Positions 8,607 to 17,356 of a stretch of 64,000 nt of DNA are shown here, one piece after another. Made by a program: the position numbers and the translations under genes. Position 1 is the first letter of the stretch. Each line of letters starts with the position of its first letter. The stretch comes from an uncultured Bacteroidales bacterium (lineage in GTDB: Bacteria; Bacteroidota; Bacteroidia; Bacteroidales; F082): the NCBI GenBank assembly GCA_947166105.1, contig CAMVCZ010000012.1, positions 17,577-81,576 on the forward strand, in the 5' to 3' direction. The notes beneath the pieces were generated by a model. It was not told where the DNA came from, did no database searches, and saw only the letters and a program-made list of their open reading frames with translations.

Positions 8607-9641
8607 TTAATGGTAAAGTTTTTGCCAGTTCTTATACTCGCGGTCTTTCCACGGTGCGTTGTGGTAGGCGTAACTGACGATGGCGGGGATGACAGTGGTG
8701 CCTTCGGCATAGACCATCTGCTGGAGTTCCTCGCTCACCTTGCCCCACGAGCCGGCCTCAAGCAGCGTCGATGACGAGCAGGCGCCGTCGCGCACATCGG
8801 CCACGGTGATTTGGATGGCATATTTGTGCATAGGCACCTCAACGCCAAGGATTTCGGCGCAAACCACGGTGTCTTGGGCGAAGTTCTTGGGCGTGCCGCC
8901 ACCGACCATAAACAAGCCGCTTTCAGGACTGTTCATCTTGATTTCGGTGAGTTCGAGGAAGTCGGCCACACTGTCAATGCTGACGTAGGGCTTGCCAGCC
9001 TTTTTGCGGAGCCACTGGTGCTTGCCGATGCCAAAGCCTGCCGAGCTGTCGCTGAAAGCGGGGCAGAAAATCGGCACGCCACACTCGTAGCAGGTCTGGA
9101 TGAGGCTCTCTTTCTTCACACCGTGACCGTTGGCCAACCATTTGCCGACCTCATAAAGGAACTCGCGGCTGCTGTAGGGACGGCACTCCAAAGTGTCGGC
9201 CACGTCGCAGGTGGCTTGGTCACAGGCTTGCAGCTCTTCCTCGTCGATGAAAGTGTCATAAATGCGGTCGATATAGAGTTCGCGCAGTTTGGTGTCGGGG
9301 ATGACGTTCTCCTTCGTGCCGATATAGTGCTTGTAGCCAAGGGCTTCGAAGAGGTCCATGTCGATGATGCTGGCGCCTGTGGCAACCACAGCGTCAACCA
9401 TCTTGTTCCTGACCATCTCCACATACACCTGCATACAGCCGGCAGCCGAGGTGGAACCGGCGATGGTGAGGATGTTGGTGCAGTCCTTCTCCGCAATCAT
9501 CTGGCAAAGGATGTCGGCGGCGCGGGCCGTGTCGCGCGAGGTGAATGACATCTTGCGCATGGCATTAATCAATTCAGTCGAGTCGTACTTCTTGATGTCG
9601 ATATGTTCGACAACGTCTTTCAGTAGGTCTTTTTTCTCCAT
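8607..9641 (-). CDS. Deoxyhypusine synthase-family protein
   Basis: 344 residues with NAD-dependent deoxyhypusine/homospermidine synthase hallmarks: NILTIAGSTSAAG and VVATGASIIDMDLFEALG in the nucleotide-binding half, FMVGGGTPKNFAQD, and a C-terminal SWGK motif (EAGSWGKVS) that matches the segment holding the active lysine of the eukaryotic enzyme. Bacteria lack eIF5A hypusination, so the likely chemistry is aminobutyl transfer from spermidine to another amine; the product cannot be stated. An arginase-fold gene follows, supporting a polyamine role. Length is close to the family norm. Confidence 0.85.
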   Translation of the reverse strand: MEKKDLLKDVVEHIDIKKYDSTELINAMRKMSFTSRDTARAADILCQMIAEKDCTNILTIAGSTSAAGCMQVYVEMVRNKMVDAVVATGASIIDMDLFEALGYKHYIGTKENVIPDTKLRELYIDRIYDTFIDEEELQACDQATCDVADTLECRPYSSREFLYEVGKWLANGHGVKKESLIQTCYECGVPIFCPAFSDSSAGFGIGKHQWLRKKAGKPYVSIDSVADFLELTEIKMNSPESGLFMVGGGTPKNFAQDTVVCAEILGVEVPMHKYAIQITVADVRDGACSSSTLLEAGSWGKVSEELQQMVYAEGTTVIPAIVSYAYHNAPWKDREYKNWQKLYH

Positions 9642-9710
9642 TTTTTGTATTCGATTTAAGATTTGAAATTCAAAGATTGATAGTAAGTTACACGATTTTG
9701 CTGATTTTGT

Positions 9711-10562
9711 TCAAATGGATTTTAATTCGTTTTCATCCAATCCAGTCGTGGCAAGGATGACGGCATCGTCCACACCTGCGGCTTTCAAATTGCGGGCAAT
9801 CTCGATGGCTTTTTCTTTGGCGCCTTCCTTCAATCCTTCTTCCTTGCCTTCGCGGAAATGCTTTACATTACTATTATTAATGTCGTTGTAATCGAACAAG
9901 GATTTCTCATATTGCCGTCGCTCATTGGGTTGCATTTTGTCAATCTCGGCATGACGGAAAAGCGAGGCAAAAACCCTTTCCTGCAAGGCGGCAGGGCGTT
10001 CCATCAACCGTGAAAGGTTGCGCAATACAAACAACCACTTGTCGTAAAGCGTCAACAACTCGTCCTCTTTTTTGTTGAACTTTGGCAACTCAATGGTGAT
10101 GAACGACAACTTATCATAAAACACTTCCTTGGTCGCAACATTCATCAATTTGGCCTCGTGGTGGACATCCTCACTGTTCTTGTCGAAAATGAAATTCAGG
10201 ATGCCAATGGTATAAACTGGATTCAACTTGTAGTCCCAGTCACCGCGCTTGGCTTGCTCGCGAATGGGGAAGGTGGAATAATACACCATGCGGTCGGCGA
10301 AATAGTCCTGATCCACATTCTGCATCTCCACAATGATGTGGTCGCCCTTGTCGGTGGTGCAATACACATCGAAAATGGCACGACGCGAATATACCACTTC
10401 GTCAAGGTGTTCAGAATTCTGGTAAGTGATGTCCTTGATATGGTGCCTACCTTCAAAAAGGGCGTTCAAGAACGAAATCAAGTATTCCTTGTTCAGTTCG
10501 CTGCCGAAGATGTACTTGAAACCGAAGTCGGTGTATGGGCTGATGTATCGCTGTCCAGTCAT
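9711..10562 (-). CDS. Rpn-family PD-(D/E)XK nuclease (recombination-promoting nuclease)
   Basis: 283 residues. N-terminal YISPYTDFGFKYIFGSE is the usual opening of the Rpn/PDDEXK_2 family. The nuclease core follows, with FDVYCTTDKGDHIIVEMQ giving the D...ExQ form of the PD-(D/E)XK motif near residues 85-102. The C-terminus is charged and helical (REGKEEGLKEGAKEKAIEIARNL), as is common in this family. Such proteins were once annotated as transposases; E. coli RpnA promotes RecA-independent recombination. It stands alone between topA and the DHS-like gene; no flanking inverted repeats were seen. Confidence 0.88.
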   Translation of the reverse strand: MTGQRYISPYTDFGFKYIFGSELNKEYLISFLNALFEGRHHIKDITYQNSEHLDEVVYSRRAIFDVYCTTDKGDHIIVEMQNVDQDYFADRMVYYSTFPIREQAKRGDWDYKLNPVYTIGILNFIFDKNSEDVHHEAKLMNVATKEVFYDKLSFITIELPKFNKKEDELLTLYDKWLFVLRNLSRLMERPAALQERVFASLFRHAEIDKMQPNERRQYEKSLFDYNDINNSNVKHFREGKEEGLKEGAKEKAIEIARNLKAAGVDDAVILATTGLDENELKSI

Positions 10563-10624
10563 GGCATGATGTTTTTACCCTGCAAAACTACACATTATTT
10601 TTCGGAAAGTCAAGAGGTTTCGCT

Positions 10625-12946
10625 TTATTTCTTCCTCACCACCTTCTTCTTAGGCGCGTTCTTGGGGTCTTCCATGATGGCCATGCAGTCTTTGTGGCTC
10701 AGCGTGGAGGGGTTGGTGTCTTTCGGAATCTTGTAGTTGCTCTTCTTATAAGAAATGTATGGCCCGAAACGGCCGTTCATCACGCGCAGGTCGGGGTCTT
10801 CGTCGAAGGTGAGGATGATGTTGTCCAAGTCCTTCTGCCGTTTTTCGTTGATGATTTCGACGGCGCGGTCGTATTCCACGAGGGAAGGATTGTCGGTTTT
10901 GGCAAGGCTGTAGAACTTGTTGTCGTGGCGGATGTAAGGCCCGAAACGACCCACAGCCACAGTGATTTCCTTGCCTTCAAACTCGCCGAGAATGCGCGGG
11001 AAGTCGAACAGTTTCAGCACCTCCTCCAAGGTGACGCTTTCAATGCTCATGTCTTTCTTCAGGCCGGCAAAACGGGGCTTCTCTTCCGATTCGGTGTCGC
11101 CGATTTGCGCCACCGGACCGAAACGCCCGACTTTCACATACACATTCTTGCCCGTGGCAGGGTCTTGGCCGAGAAGTTTCTCGCCGCTGAACTTGCCCGA
11201 GGTTTCCGTGGTGGAGATAACCTGCTTGTGGAAGTCCTTGTAGAAGTCTCTGATCATCGCGTTCCATTGGCGTTGGCCTTCGGCAATCTTGTCGAATTCT
11301 TTCTCCACGTTGGCGGTGAAGTTGTAGTCGATGATGCTTTCAAAGTATTGGGTCAGGAATTTGTTCACCAAAATCCCGATGTCGGTTGGTAGCAGTTTAC
11401 CCTTCTCGGCACCATAATTTTCCTTGCCTGTCTTATCGGTTATTTTGTTGCTTTTCAAGCTGATGATTTGATAAGTCAACGGCTCGCCCTTGATGTCGCC
11501 TTTGGTCACATACTCGCGTTTTTGGATGGTGGAAATGGTTGGCGCGTATGTGGAAGGACGCCCGATGCCCAATTCCTCCATCTTTTTCACGAGGCTGGCC
11601 TCGGTGTAGCGCAGCGGATGGCGCGTGAAGCGTTGCTGGGCCTCCATCTTGTCCAAGTCGAGCATGGTGCCGACCTCGATGGGCGGCAGGATGGCGGAGG
11701 TGTCTTCGGTGCGGTCGTCGTCGTAACTTTCCATATAAACTTTCAGGAAACCGTCGAACAAAATGACCTCACCCGTGGCCACAAACTGCCTGTTGTTGGT
11801 CGAAATGCCGATATTTACGTTGGTTCTTTCCATTTGAGCATCAGCCATTTGCGAAGCGATGGTGCGCTTCCAAATCAGTTCGTAGAGTTTGCGCTCGTCG
11901 GCGGAGCCTTTGATGGTGTGTTGGTCCAAATAAGTCGGGCGGATGGCTTCGTGGGCCTCTTGCGCGCCCTTGGTCTTGGTTTGGTATTGGCGGGTTTTCA
12001 CATATTCCGCACCGTAGTTTTCGGTGATTTCCTTCTTGGCCATGCCGAGAGCGAGGCTCGAAAGATTCACCGAATCGGTACGCATATAGGTGATTTTTCC
12101 GGATTCATAGAGTTGCTGTGCGATGCGCATCGTGTTGGCCACCGAAAAACCGAGTTTTCTCGCGGCCTCCTGTTGCAAGGTCGAGGTGGTGAAAGGCGGC
12201 GCGGGATACCTCGCGGCGGGTTTTTTCTCGATGGCTTCCACCTTGTAGTTTGCATTGATGCACGACTCCACAAACTTGCGCGTTTCTTCCTCAGTATCAA
12301 AGCGATTGGGCAATTCGGCGGCGATGGTGTATTCCTGTCCGTCCTTCAAAAAAGTGAATTGCGCCGTCACGCGATAGGCACTCGTTTGCACGAAATTCTT
12401 GATTTCCTCCTCGCGTTCCACGATGAGGCGCACGGCCACCGACTGCACACGACCTGCTGACAATGAGGGTTTTACCTTCTTCCAAAGCAGGGGCGAGAGT
12501 TCGTAACCCACGAGGCGGTCGAGCACGCGGCGGGCTTGTTGGGCGGCCACGAGTCCCATATCGATATCGCGTGGGTTTTCGATGGCGTTGAGGATGGCCG
12601 ATTTGGTGATTTCGTGGAAAACGATACGTTTCGTGTCTTTCTTCTTCAGGTCAAGGGCTTCGTAAAGATGCCACGAGATGGATTCTCCTTCGCGGTCCTC
12701 ATCGGATGCAAGCCACACGGTATCAGAGGCTTTCGAGAGTTTCCTCAACTCGGCCACGAGTGCTTTCTTGTCGTCCGAAATCTCGTATTCGGGTTCAAAA
12801 TCCTTCTCGATATTGACGCTTAAAGTATTCTTGTTCAAGTCGCGCACGTGTCCGTAACTCGACTTCACCGTGTATTCTTTGCCCAAAAAACCCTCAATGG
12901 TTTTGGCCTTGGCCGGTGACTCCACGATAACTAAATTCTTTGCCAT
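10625..12946 (-). CDS. topA: DNA topoisomerase I
   Basis: 773 residues, type IA topoisomerase relaxing negative supercoils. N-terminal Toprim domain begins MAKNLVIVESPAKAKTIEGF, with the acidic DEDREGE motif near residue 75. The catalytic tyrosine is in GKITYMRTDSVNLS, at about residue 287. The C-terminus has no zinc fingers; instead there are three GRFGP-containing repeats (VGRFGPVAQ, VGRFGPYIRH, NGRFGPYISY) and a Lys-rich tail ending KKKVVRKK, as usual in Bacteroidota. Single gene on the minus strand with its own promoter near 13019-13027. Confidence 0.97.
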   Translation of the reverse strand: MAKNLVIVESPAKAKTIEGFLGKEYTVKSSYGHVRDLNKNTLSVNIEKDFEPEYEISDDKKALVAELRKLSKASDTVWLASDEDREGESISWHLYEALDLKKKDTKRIVFHEITKSAILNAIENPRDIDMGLVAAQQARRVLDRLVGYELSPLLWKKVKPSLSAGRVQSVAVRLIVEREEEIKNFVQTSAYRVTAQFTFLKDGQEYTIAAELPNRFDTEEETRKFVESCINANYKVEAIEKKPAARYPAPPFTTSTLQQEAARKLGFSVANTMRIAQQLYESGKITYMRTDSVNLSSLALGMAKKEITENYGAEYVKTRQYQTKTKGAQEAHEAIRPTYLDQHTIKGSADERKLYELIWKRTIASQMADAQMERTNVNIGISTNNRQFVATGEVILFDGFLKVYMESYDDDRTEDTSAILPPIEVGTMLDLDKMEAQQRFTRHPLRYTEASLVKKMEELGIGRPSTYAPTISTIQKREYVTKGDIKGEPLTYQIISLKSNKITDKTGKENYGAEKGKLLPTDIGILVNKFLTQYFESIIDYNFTANVEKEFDKIAEGQRQWNAMIRDFYKDFHKQVISTTETSGKFSGEKLLGQDPATGKNVYVKVGRFGPVAQIGDTESEEKPRFAGLKKDMSIESVTLEEVLKLFDFPRILGEFEGKEITVAVGRFGPYIRHDNKFYSLAKTDNPSLVEYDRAVEIINEKRQKDLDNIILTFDEDPDLRVMNGRFGPYISYKKSNYKIPKDTNPSTLSHKDCMAIMEDPKNAPKKKVVRKK

Positions 12947-13018
12947 AGTCTCAATTTTTCACATTTGGAGGGGAGATTTGCCCCCGTTAAACTCCGTTCA
13001 ATGCTTCGCATTTCGCGT

Positions 13019-13027
13019 GCAAAATTA
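13019..13027 (-). promoter_or_regulatory. -7 box for topA
   Basis: Minus strand reads TAATTTTGC (TAnnTTTG consensus), giving a leader of roughly 65 bases before the topA ATG at 12946. Confidence 0.5.
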
Positions 13028-13083
13028 GTGGAATAAAAGCGGACAAAACACATTTTTTTGGAAAAATTTTTTTATATGGTTGA

Positions 13084-13111
13084 TTGACAACAAGATAATT
13101 TTGTACTTTTG
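13084..13111 (+). promoter_or_regulatory. Promoter for cysQ
   Basis: TTG at 13084-13086 and TACTTTTG at 13104-13111 are 20 bases apart and fit the Bacteroidota -33/-7 pair. The start codon is 6 bases after the -7 box, so the transcript is expected to have a very short leader. Confidence 0.65.
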
Positions 13112-13116
13112 CACCA

Positions 13117-13866
13117 ATGAAAACGCTTTTGCACTACGCCATTGATGCCGCACTTGAGGCCGGAAAGGCCATTATGGAGGTTTATGCACAACCTTTCGAG
13201 GTTTATACCAAAGACGATGACTCGCCTGTCACGCAAGCCGACCTTCGCGCCAGCAACATCATCAAAGAAATGCTGAAACCCACGGGATTGCCTTTCGTCA
13301 GCGAAGAGGATTTGCCTCCTGACCGTTCCCAATTCAACCGTTATTGGCTCGTCGACCCATTGGACGGCACAGCCGAATTTGTAAAACGCAACGGCGAATT
13401 TACGGTCAACATCGCGCTGATTGACGACAAGCAACCCGTTTTGGGCGTGATTTATGCACCGGTGACGGATCAACTGTGGTATGCCGTAGGGACACACGCA
13501 GTGTGTCCGCCCGTAACCACGCGGACGCACGCGGTGCGTCCCTACACGGTTCTCGTCTCCCGCTCGCACCGCACCCCCGAGGTGGACGAATATATTAATA
13601 AGGTATTGCGTCCTGCCCATCCCGACCTCGTCATCGACACGCAAGGCAGCAGCCTCAAGTTCGCCCGTTTGGCCGAAGGCAGCGCTGACGTGTATGTCTG
13701 CTACAGCAAGACCAAGGAATGGGACACCGCAGCTGCCGATGCCATCCTGCGCGCCGCCGGAGGCCGAGTGCTCCGTATCAGCGATGGCAAGCCGTTGGAA
13801 TACAGCAAAAAAGAATATCCCAACCCGCCGTTTGTGGCTTGGGCTGCCAATCGAAACATATTGTAA
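13117..13866 (+). CDS. cysQ: 3'(2'),5'-bisphosphate nucleotidase CysQ-like
   Basis: 249 residues of the inositol-monophosphatase superfamily; recycles 3'-phosphoadenosine 5'-phosphate from sulfate assimilation. Motifs present: Glu-rich metal site (FVSEED), DPLDGTAEF near residue 87, and the distal WDTAAADAIL metal/substrate motif near 206. Between them, residues about 123-144 (VGTHAVCPPVTTRTHAVRPY) are encoded by a palindromic interspersed repeat in phase, replacing the usual loop after APVTDQLWY. The loop lies outside the metal-binding motifs, so the enzyme may still be active. The divergent neighbour is topA. Confidence 0.92.
   Translation: MKTLLHYAIDAALEAGKAIMEVYAQPFEVYTKDDDSPVTQADLRASNIIKEMLKPTGLPFVSEEDLPPDRSQFNRYWLVDPLDGTAEFVKRNGEFTVNIALIDDKQPVLGVIYAPVTDQLWYAVGTHAVCPPVTTRTHAVRPYTVLVSRSHRTPEVDEYINKVLRPAHPDLVIDTQGSSLKFARLAEGSADVYVCYSKTKEWDTAAADAILRAAGGRVLRISDGKPLEYSKKEYPNPPFVAWAANRNIL
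13484..13549. repeat. Interspersed palindromic repeat, family D, in frame inside cysQ
   Basis: A 66-base near-palindrome with arms CCGTAGGGACACACGCAGTG and GCGGTGCGTCCCTACACGG, exactly 22 codons long, so the reading frame is kept. Confidence 0.8.
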
Positions 13867-13894
13867 CCTATTGATTACTAATTATATACAGAAA

Positions 13895-13964
13895 ATCCGC
13901 ACCAATCCGCACCATGCTTTTTTTGAAGGTTATTGCCTTGATGGGGAATAATTCCATACTTTTG
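13895..13964 (+). promoter_or_regulatory. Tandem operator-like motif and promoter of the first TPR regulator
   Basis: ATCCGCACCA occurs twice back to back (13895-13904, 13905-13914). A promoter follows with TTG at 13938 and TACTTTTG at 13957-13964, 19 bases apart. The same decamer, preceded by AAA as here, recurs upstream of the next gene at 15729. Motif-to--7 distances are 62, 52 and 41 bases, close to whole helical turns apart. Likely a binding site of the downstream regulator, by inference. Confidence 0.6.
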
Positions 13965-13969
13965 TTCCT

Positions 13970-15709
13970 ATGAAACTGACACACATAATAGCAGCCTTGT
14001 TGTTGACGGGTCTCGGAGCCTCGTGTTCGAGAACCTTGGAATCGGAAATCGATTGGCAGGAGAACAGCGTTCCCCGTGTGGTAGCGGTTGACAGTCTTTT
14101 GCAACGCAACCCAGACAGTGCCTTGCGGTACCTTGAACGTTTTTTCGAAAATGACAAATCCGTTCCATCGCCCAGTTTTGAATACTCTGGTCTGATGCTT
14201 TCGGAGGCCTGTTTCAAGGTGCGTCGCGAGGTGGCCTATTGCGATCAGGTGGGGGCCGCCTTGGCTTATTTCGACAGCGTATCTTCCGCTTATCCCAACG
14301 ACAAGGCTATGGCTTTTCTTTCCGCCCGCGCCCATTATATGAATGCCATTTGCATCAACAATGGCACTATATTCACCGACGATTCCCTCACGATGTTGGC
14401 TTGTCAAGAGTATTATAAGGCCTTGGCAATTATGGAGCAACATTTTGTCGAGAAGCAGATGGTGGGACACAAAGCGAGTTTCATTGCCCTGATTTATGCC
14501 CGATTGGCCAACATTTATTCCGACAAATTCCTCATTGAGCCGACGGTTTATTTCTACAAGAATGTGCTGAAATACAAGAAGAAAGCCAACAATCCGCCTT
14601 CGAGTTTGGCCAACACCTTGTTTTTCTTGGGCTACGAGTTTGAGAAGTCGGAGCAGTTCGACAGTGCTTTGTATTATTACGACCGCTCGTTGGCGAGTAT
14701 GAAAGACACGACGGGGGTGCTTTACCGAAATGTCATCAATCGGAAAGCGTTGTCGTCCTATCATTTGGCGCACGATGGACAGGCCTCCGTTGACGCGCTC
14801 AAACGCATTGCGACGGCTGGCAATGAGTTCGAAAAGCACGACCGCTATTTGGGTATTGGCTATATCTATAAACTTGACAATCAGTATGATTCGGCCATCG
14901 TTTACCTCAATCGGGTCTTTGAGGAAGCACCTAATATGTTCCTGAAAACCCAAAGTGCCGATTATTTGCGCGAGATTTACGAAGCCCGTGGCGAATCGGA
15001 CAAGGCTGGCGAATTTGCCCGATTTGTGGCGCAAAACACGCCGCCCGAGTTTGGCACCAAGGCCGACGAATGGCGCTTTACGAGCCTGTTTCAAGAGTAT
15101 TTGCAACAAAAACAGGACAATGCCCGACTTCAAGAGGAAAGGGAAAACCGTGGACGGATTATGAAAATCGTCTTTCCGCTGATGGCTTTGCTTGTGGTGC
15201 TTGCGGTTTGGCTAATGCTCAATCGGAAACGGCATCAACGCATTGAAGCAGAGAAAGAAGCCCTTTCGGGACGTTTGCAAGAGCAAGGTGAGGCACTTTC
15301 AGCAATGAAAAAGCGGATGGAAGCCGCCTCGTTTGCCGAGGAACCCGTCTGCCGCCTGATTATGGAGCGGGTGAATGAGGGGCAGTTCAAGTCGAAGGTG
15401 GATTACCTTGTTTATAAGGACTACGCCCTCACCAAGGAGCAACTGTTGGCTTTGCGCGAGGCTGCCGATGCCCATTTTGGAGAGTTCACCGCCCGACTCA
15501 AAAACGATTATCCCGCGCTGACCAAAGGCGACATCGACTATTGCTGCCTTTATCTATTGGGCGTGGAGGAAGCCGACGTGGCCGCCTTGATGCAACGCGC
15601 TTTCAACACCGTTTGCGAACGCAGCCGCAAACTGAAAGGCATTTTCGGCAGCGACGAACCGCTTTCAACCACTTTGCGCAAGTTGGCAAAATCCGATGTA
15701 AATCCCTGA
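13970..15709 (+). CDS. TPR-membrane-HTH regulator (lipoprotein-like N-terminus)
   Basis: 579 residues. The signal sequence has a lipobox-like GLGASC (Cys about 19), followed by roughly 350 residues of helical tetratricopeptide-type repeats (NPDSALRYLERFF, FDSALYYYDRSLASM, YDSAIVYLNRVF). Then comes one strong transmembrane helix (about 395-415, PLMALLVVLAVWLML), a coiled-coil linker and a C-terminal helical domain (LTKGDIDYCCLYLLGVEEADVAALMQRAFNTVCERSRKLK) that resembles the HTH ends of Bacteroidales TPR regulators. Predicted to sense an envelope signal with the periplasmic TPR part and act on DNA through the cytoplasmic end. A motif shared by its own promoter and that of the following gene supports this. 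Confidence 0.75.
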   Translation: MKLTHIIAALLLTGLGASCSRTLESEIDWQENSVPRVVAVDSLLQRNPDSALRYLERFFENDKSVPSPSFEYSGLMLSEACFKVRREVAYCDQVGAALAYFDSVSSAYPNDKAMAFLSARAHYMNAICINNGTIFTDDSLTMLACQEYYKALAIMEQHFVEKQMVGHKASFIALIYARLANIYSDKFLIEPTVYFYKNVLKYKKKANNPPSSLANTLFFLGYEFEKSEQFDSALYYYDRSLASMKDTTGVLYRNVINRKALSSYHLAHDGQASVDALKRIATAGNEFEKHDRYLGIGYIYKLDNQYDSAIVYLNRVFEEAPNMFLKTQSADYLREIYEARGESDKAGEFARFVAQNTPPEFGTKADEWRFTSLFQEYLQQKQDNARLQEERENRGRIMKIVFPLMALLVVLAVWLMLNRKRHQRIEAEKEALSGRLQEQGEALSAMKKRMEAASFAEEPVCRLIMERVNEGQFKSKVDYLVYKDYALTKEQLLALREAADAHFGEFTARLKNDYPALTKGDIDYCCLYLLGVEEADVAALMQRAFNTVCERSRKLKGIFGSDEPLSTTLRKLAKSDVNP

Positions 15710-15728
15710 TTCCTATTTATTTCACAAA

Positions 15729-15777
15729 ATCCGCACCATCATTTCCTTGACTGCGGTTGGAGCTGTTTGTAGTTTTG
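15729..15777 (+). promoter_or_regulatory. Promoter with ATCCGCACCA motif before the secreted-protein pair
   Basis: ATCCGCACCA at 15729-15738, TTG at 15747 and a -7 box TAGTTTTG at 15770-15777. The 13-base string AAAATCCGCACCA is identical to that in front of the TPR regulator gene. Confidence 0.6.
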
Positions 15778-15807
15778 CCGATGAAAAAACTACAAAACCC
15801 TACAACT

Positions 15808-17334
15808 ATGAAAAAGAAAGCATTTTTCTTGATGCTATGCGCGATGAGCATGGCATCCGTGGCGCAGCAGCCACCCATCTCGCATGTCGAGGCCAACAAT
15901 GTCAGAGCCACAATCCTTGGGAATGGGACATGTTTTGTTCCCCAACGGGATTGGGAAGATGGTCATAAAAGTTGCCCCACTTGGGAAGTACCTCAAGGTA
16001 GTGGCAAGGAAACCATTTTCCAACATGCCTTGTGGTTGGGTGGCTTGGATGCCGACGACAGCCTTCATCTGGCCGCGTTCACGTATGGTCAAATAGGTGA
16101 GGAGTATTGGTCAGGACCCCTAAAAACGACCGATGCTTCCATTGACCTGATGACGGCCTTGAAGTACCATCATGTATGGAACCTGACTCGTGTCGAAATC
16201 GACAATTTCATTGCCCATCACGGCAACGAGAATTACGAGATTCCTGAAGACATACTCACTTGGCCGGCGCATGGTGAGGAAGGCTATGCCGAAAACATGG
16301 CGCCTTTTGTCGATGTGAACGGCGACAGCCATTACAATCCCGCCGACGGCGACTATCCTGACATCAAAGGCGACCAATGCCTGTTTTTCATCTTCAACGA
16401 CAATTGGGCCGCGCATACCGAAACTGGTGGAACACCTTTGGGTCTCGAAGTCCAAGCTATGGTCTACGCTTTCGATGCGCCCGACGATGAAGCCCTCAAC
16501 AACACTATCTTCTTCAATTACAAGTTGTTCAATCGTTCTTCTTTTGATTACCATGATGTGTATTTGGGCCTCTGGAATGACTGGGACATCGGTTATGGTT
16601 GGGATGACTATGTCGGTTGCGATGTGCAGCGAGGCTCTTGTTTCTGCTACAACGGTACGCCTGTCGATGGTCAAGGACAGTCGTGGGCCTACGGCGACAA
16701 CCCGCCCGTGCAAGTATGCACGGTGTTGGCAGGTCCTTATATGGAAGCCGACGGGCGCGACAATCCCGCTTTCGATGGCGATTGCGAAGCCTTGTTTGAC
16801 GAAACACATCCTTTGGACAAATATGCCTATAATGGGTTCAACTTCGGCAATGGTGTTGTTGATGACGAGCGGTTGGGGCTGTGTGGGTTCATGTTTGGCA
16901 ACAATTATAATCCTTCTGGCGTTCCAAGTTATCCTCCTGATTGGTACAATTATTTGCGTTGCAAGTGGAAAAACGGCAATCACATGCAGTATGGCGGTAA
17001 TGGATACGCTGGAGCAGGGGTGGCCGGTCCTGATTGCAATTTCGCCTATCCTGCCGACAGCGACCCATGCAATTTCGGCACCAATGGCATCGCGCCCAAC
17101 GATGGATACAATACCCAAGACAAATATTGGACGGAAGAACAATGCGAAAGCCAACCTTATGACAGAAGAGGTCTGGCAACCGTTGGACCTTTCAGTTTCG
17201 GCAGCGGGAGCGTGCAAGAACTGGACTATGCGATGATTACCGTTTGGAAAAACGACAGCCAGACTGCCCTTGAGCGCAAAAGTGCCATCATCGACCATGT
17301 AAGGGCTTTGTTCAACAGCAACTTTGGAAAATAA
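15808..17334 (+). CDS. Secreted protein of unknown function, Bacteroidota type
   Basis: 508 residues from the ATG at 15808, chosen because it begins a clear signal peptide (MKKKAFFLMLCAMSMASVA); an upstream in-frame ATG at 15757 would put 17 residues before it. The mature protein opens with the pattern IFQHALWLGGLDADDSLHLA, frequent in large T9SS-exported Bacteroidota proteins. A Ca-binding-like DVNGDSHYNPADGDYPDIKG segment lies near residue 170. Rich in Trp, Tyr, Gly and Asn. Unlike many relatives it ends without a sorting domain (last residues RALFNSNFGK). It precedes the GLUG protein by 22 bases and follows the TPR regulator. Confidence 0.75.
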   Translation: MKKKAFFLMLCAMSMASVAQQPPISHVEANNVRATILGNGTCFVPQRDWEDGHKSCPTWEVPQGSGKETIFQHALWLGGLDADDSLHLAAFTYGQIGEEYWSGPLKTTDASIDLMTALKYHHVWNLTRVEIDNFIAHHGNENYEIPEDILTWPAHGEEGYAENMAPFVDVNGDSHYNPADGDYPDIKGDQCLFFIFNDNWAAHTETGGTPLGLEVQAMVYAFDAPDDEALNNTIFFNYKLFNRSSFDYHDVYLGLWNDWDIGYGWDDYVGCDVQRGSCFCYNGTPVDGQGQSWAYGDNPPVQVCTVLAGPYMEADGRDNPAFDGDCEALFDETHPLDKYAYNGFNFGNGVVDDERLGLCGFMFGNNYNPSGVPSYPPDWYNYLRCKWKNGNHMQYGGNGYAGAGVAGPDCNFAYPADSDPCNFGTNGIAPNDGYNTQDKYWTEEQCESQPYDRRGLATVGPFSFGSGSVQELDYAMITVWKNDSQTALERKSAIIDHVRALFNSNFGK

Positions 17335-17356
17335 CAGAATGTCTAACCATTTAATA

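Noticed and set aside
9711..10562. Insertion sequence transposase
   Set aside because: Rpn-family proteins are sometimes labelled transposase, but no terminal inverted repeats or target duplications are seen at its edges.
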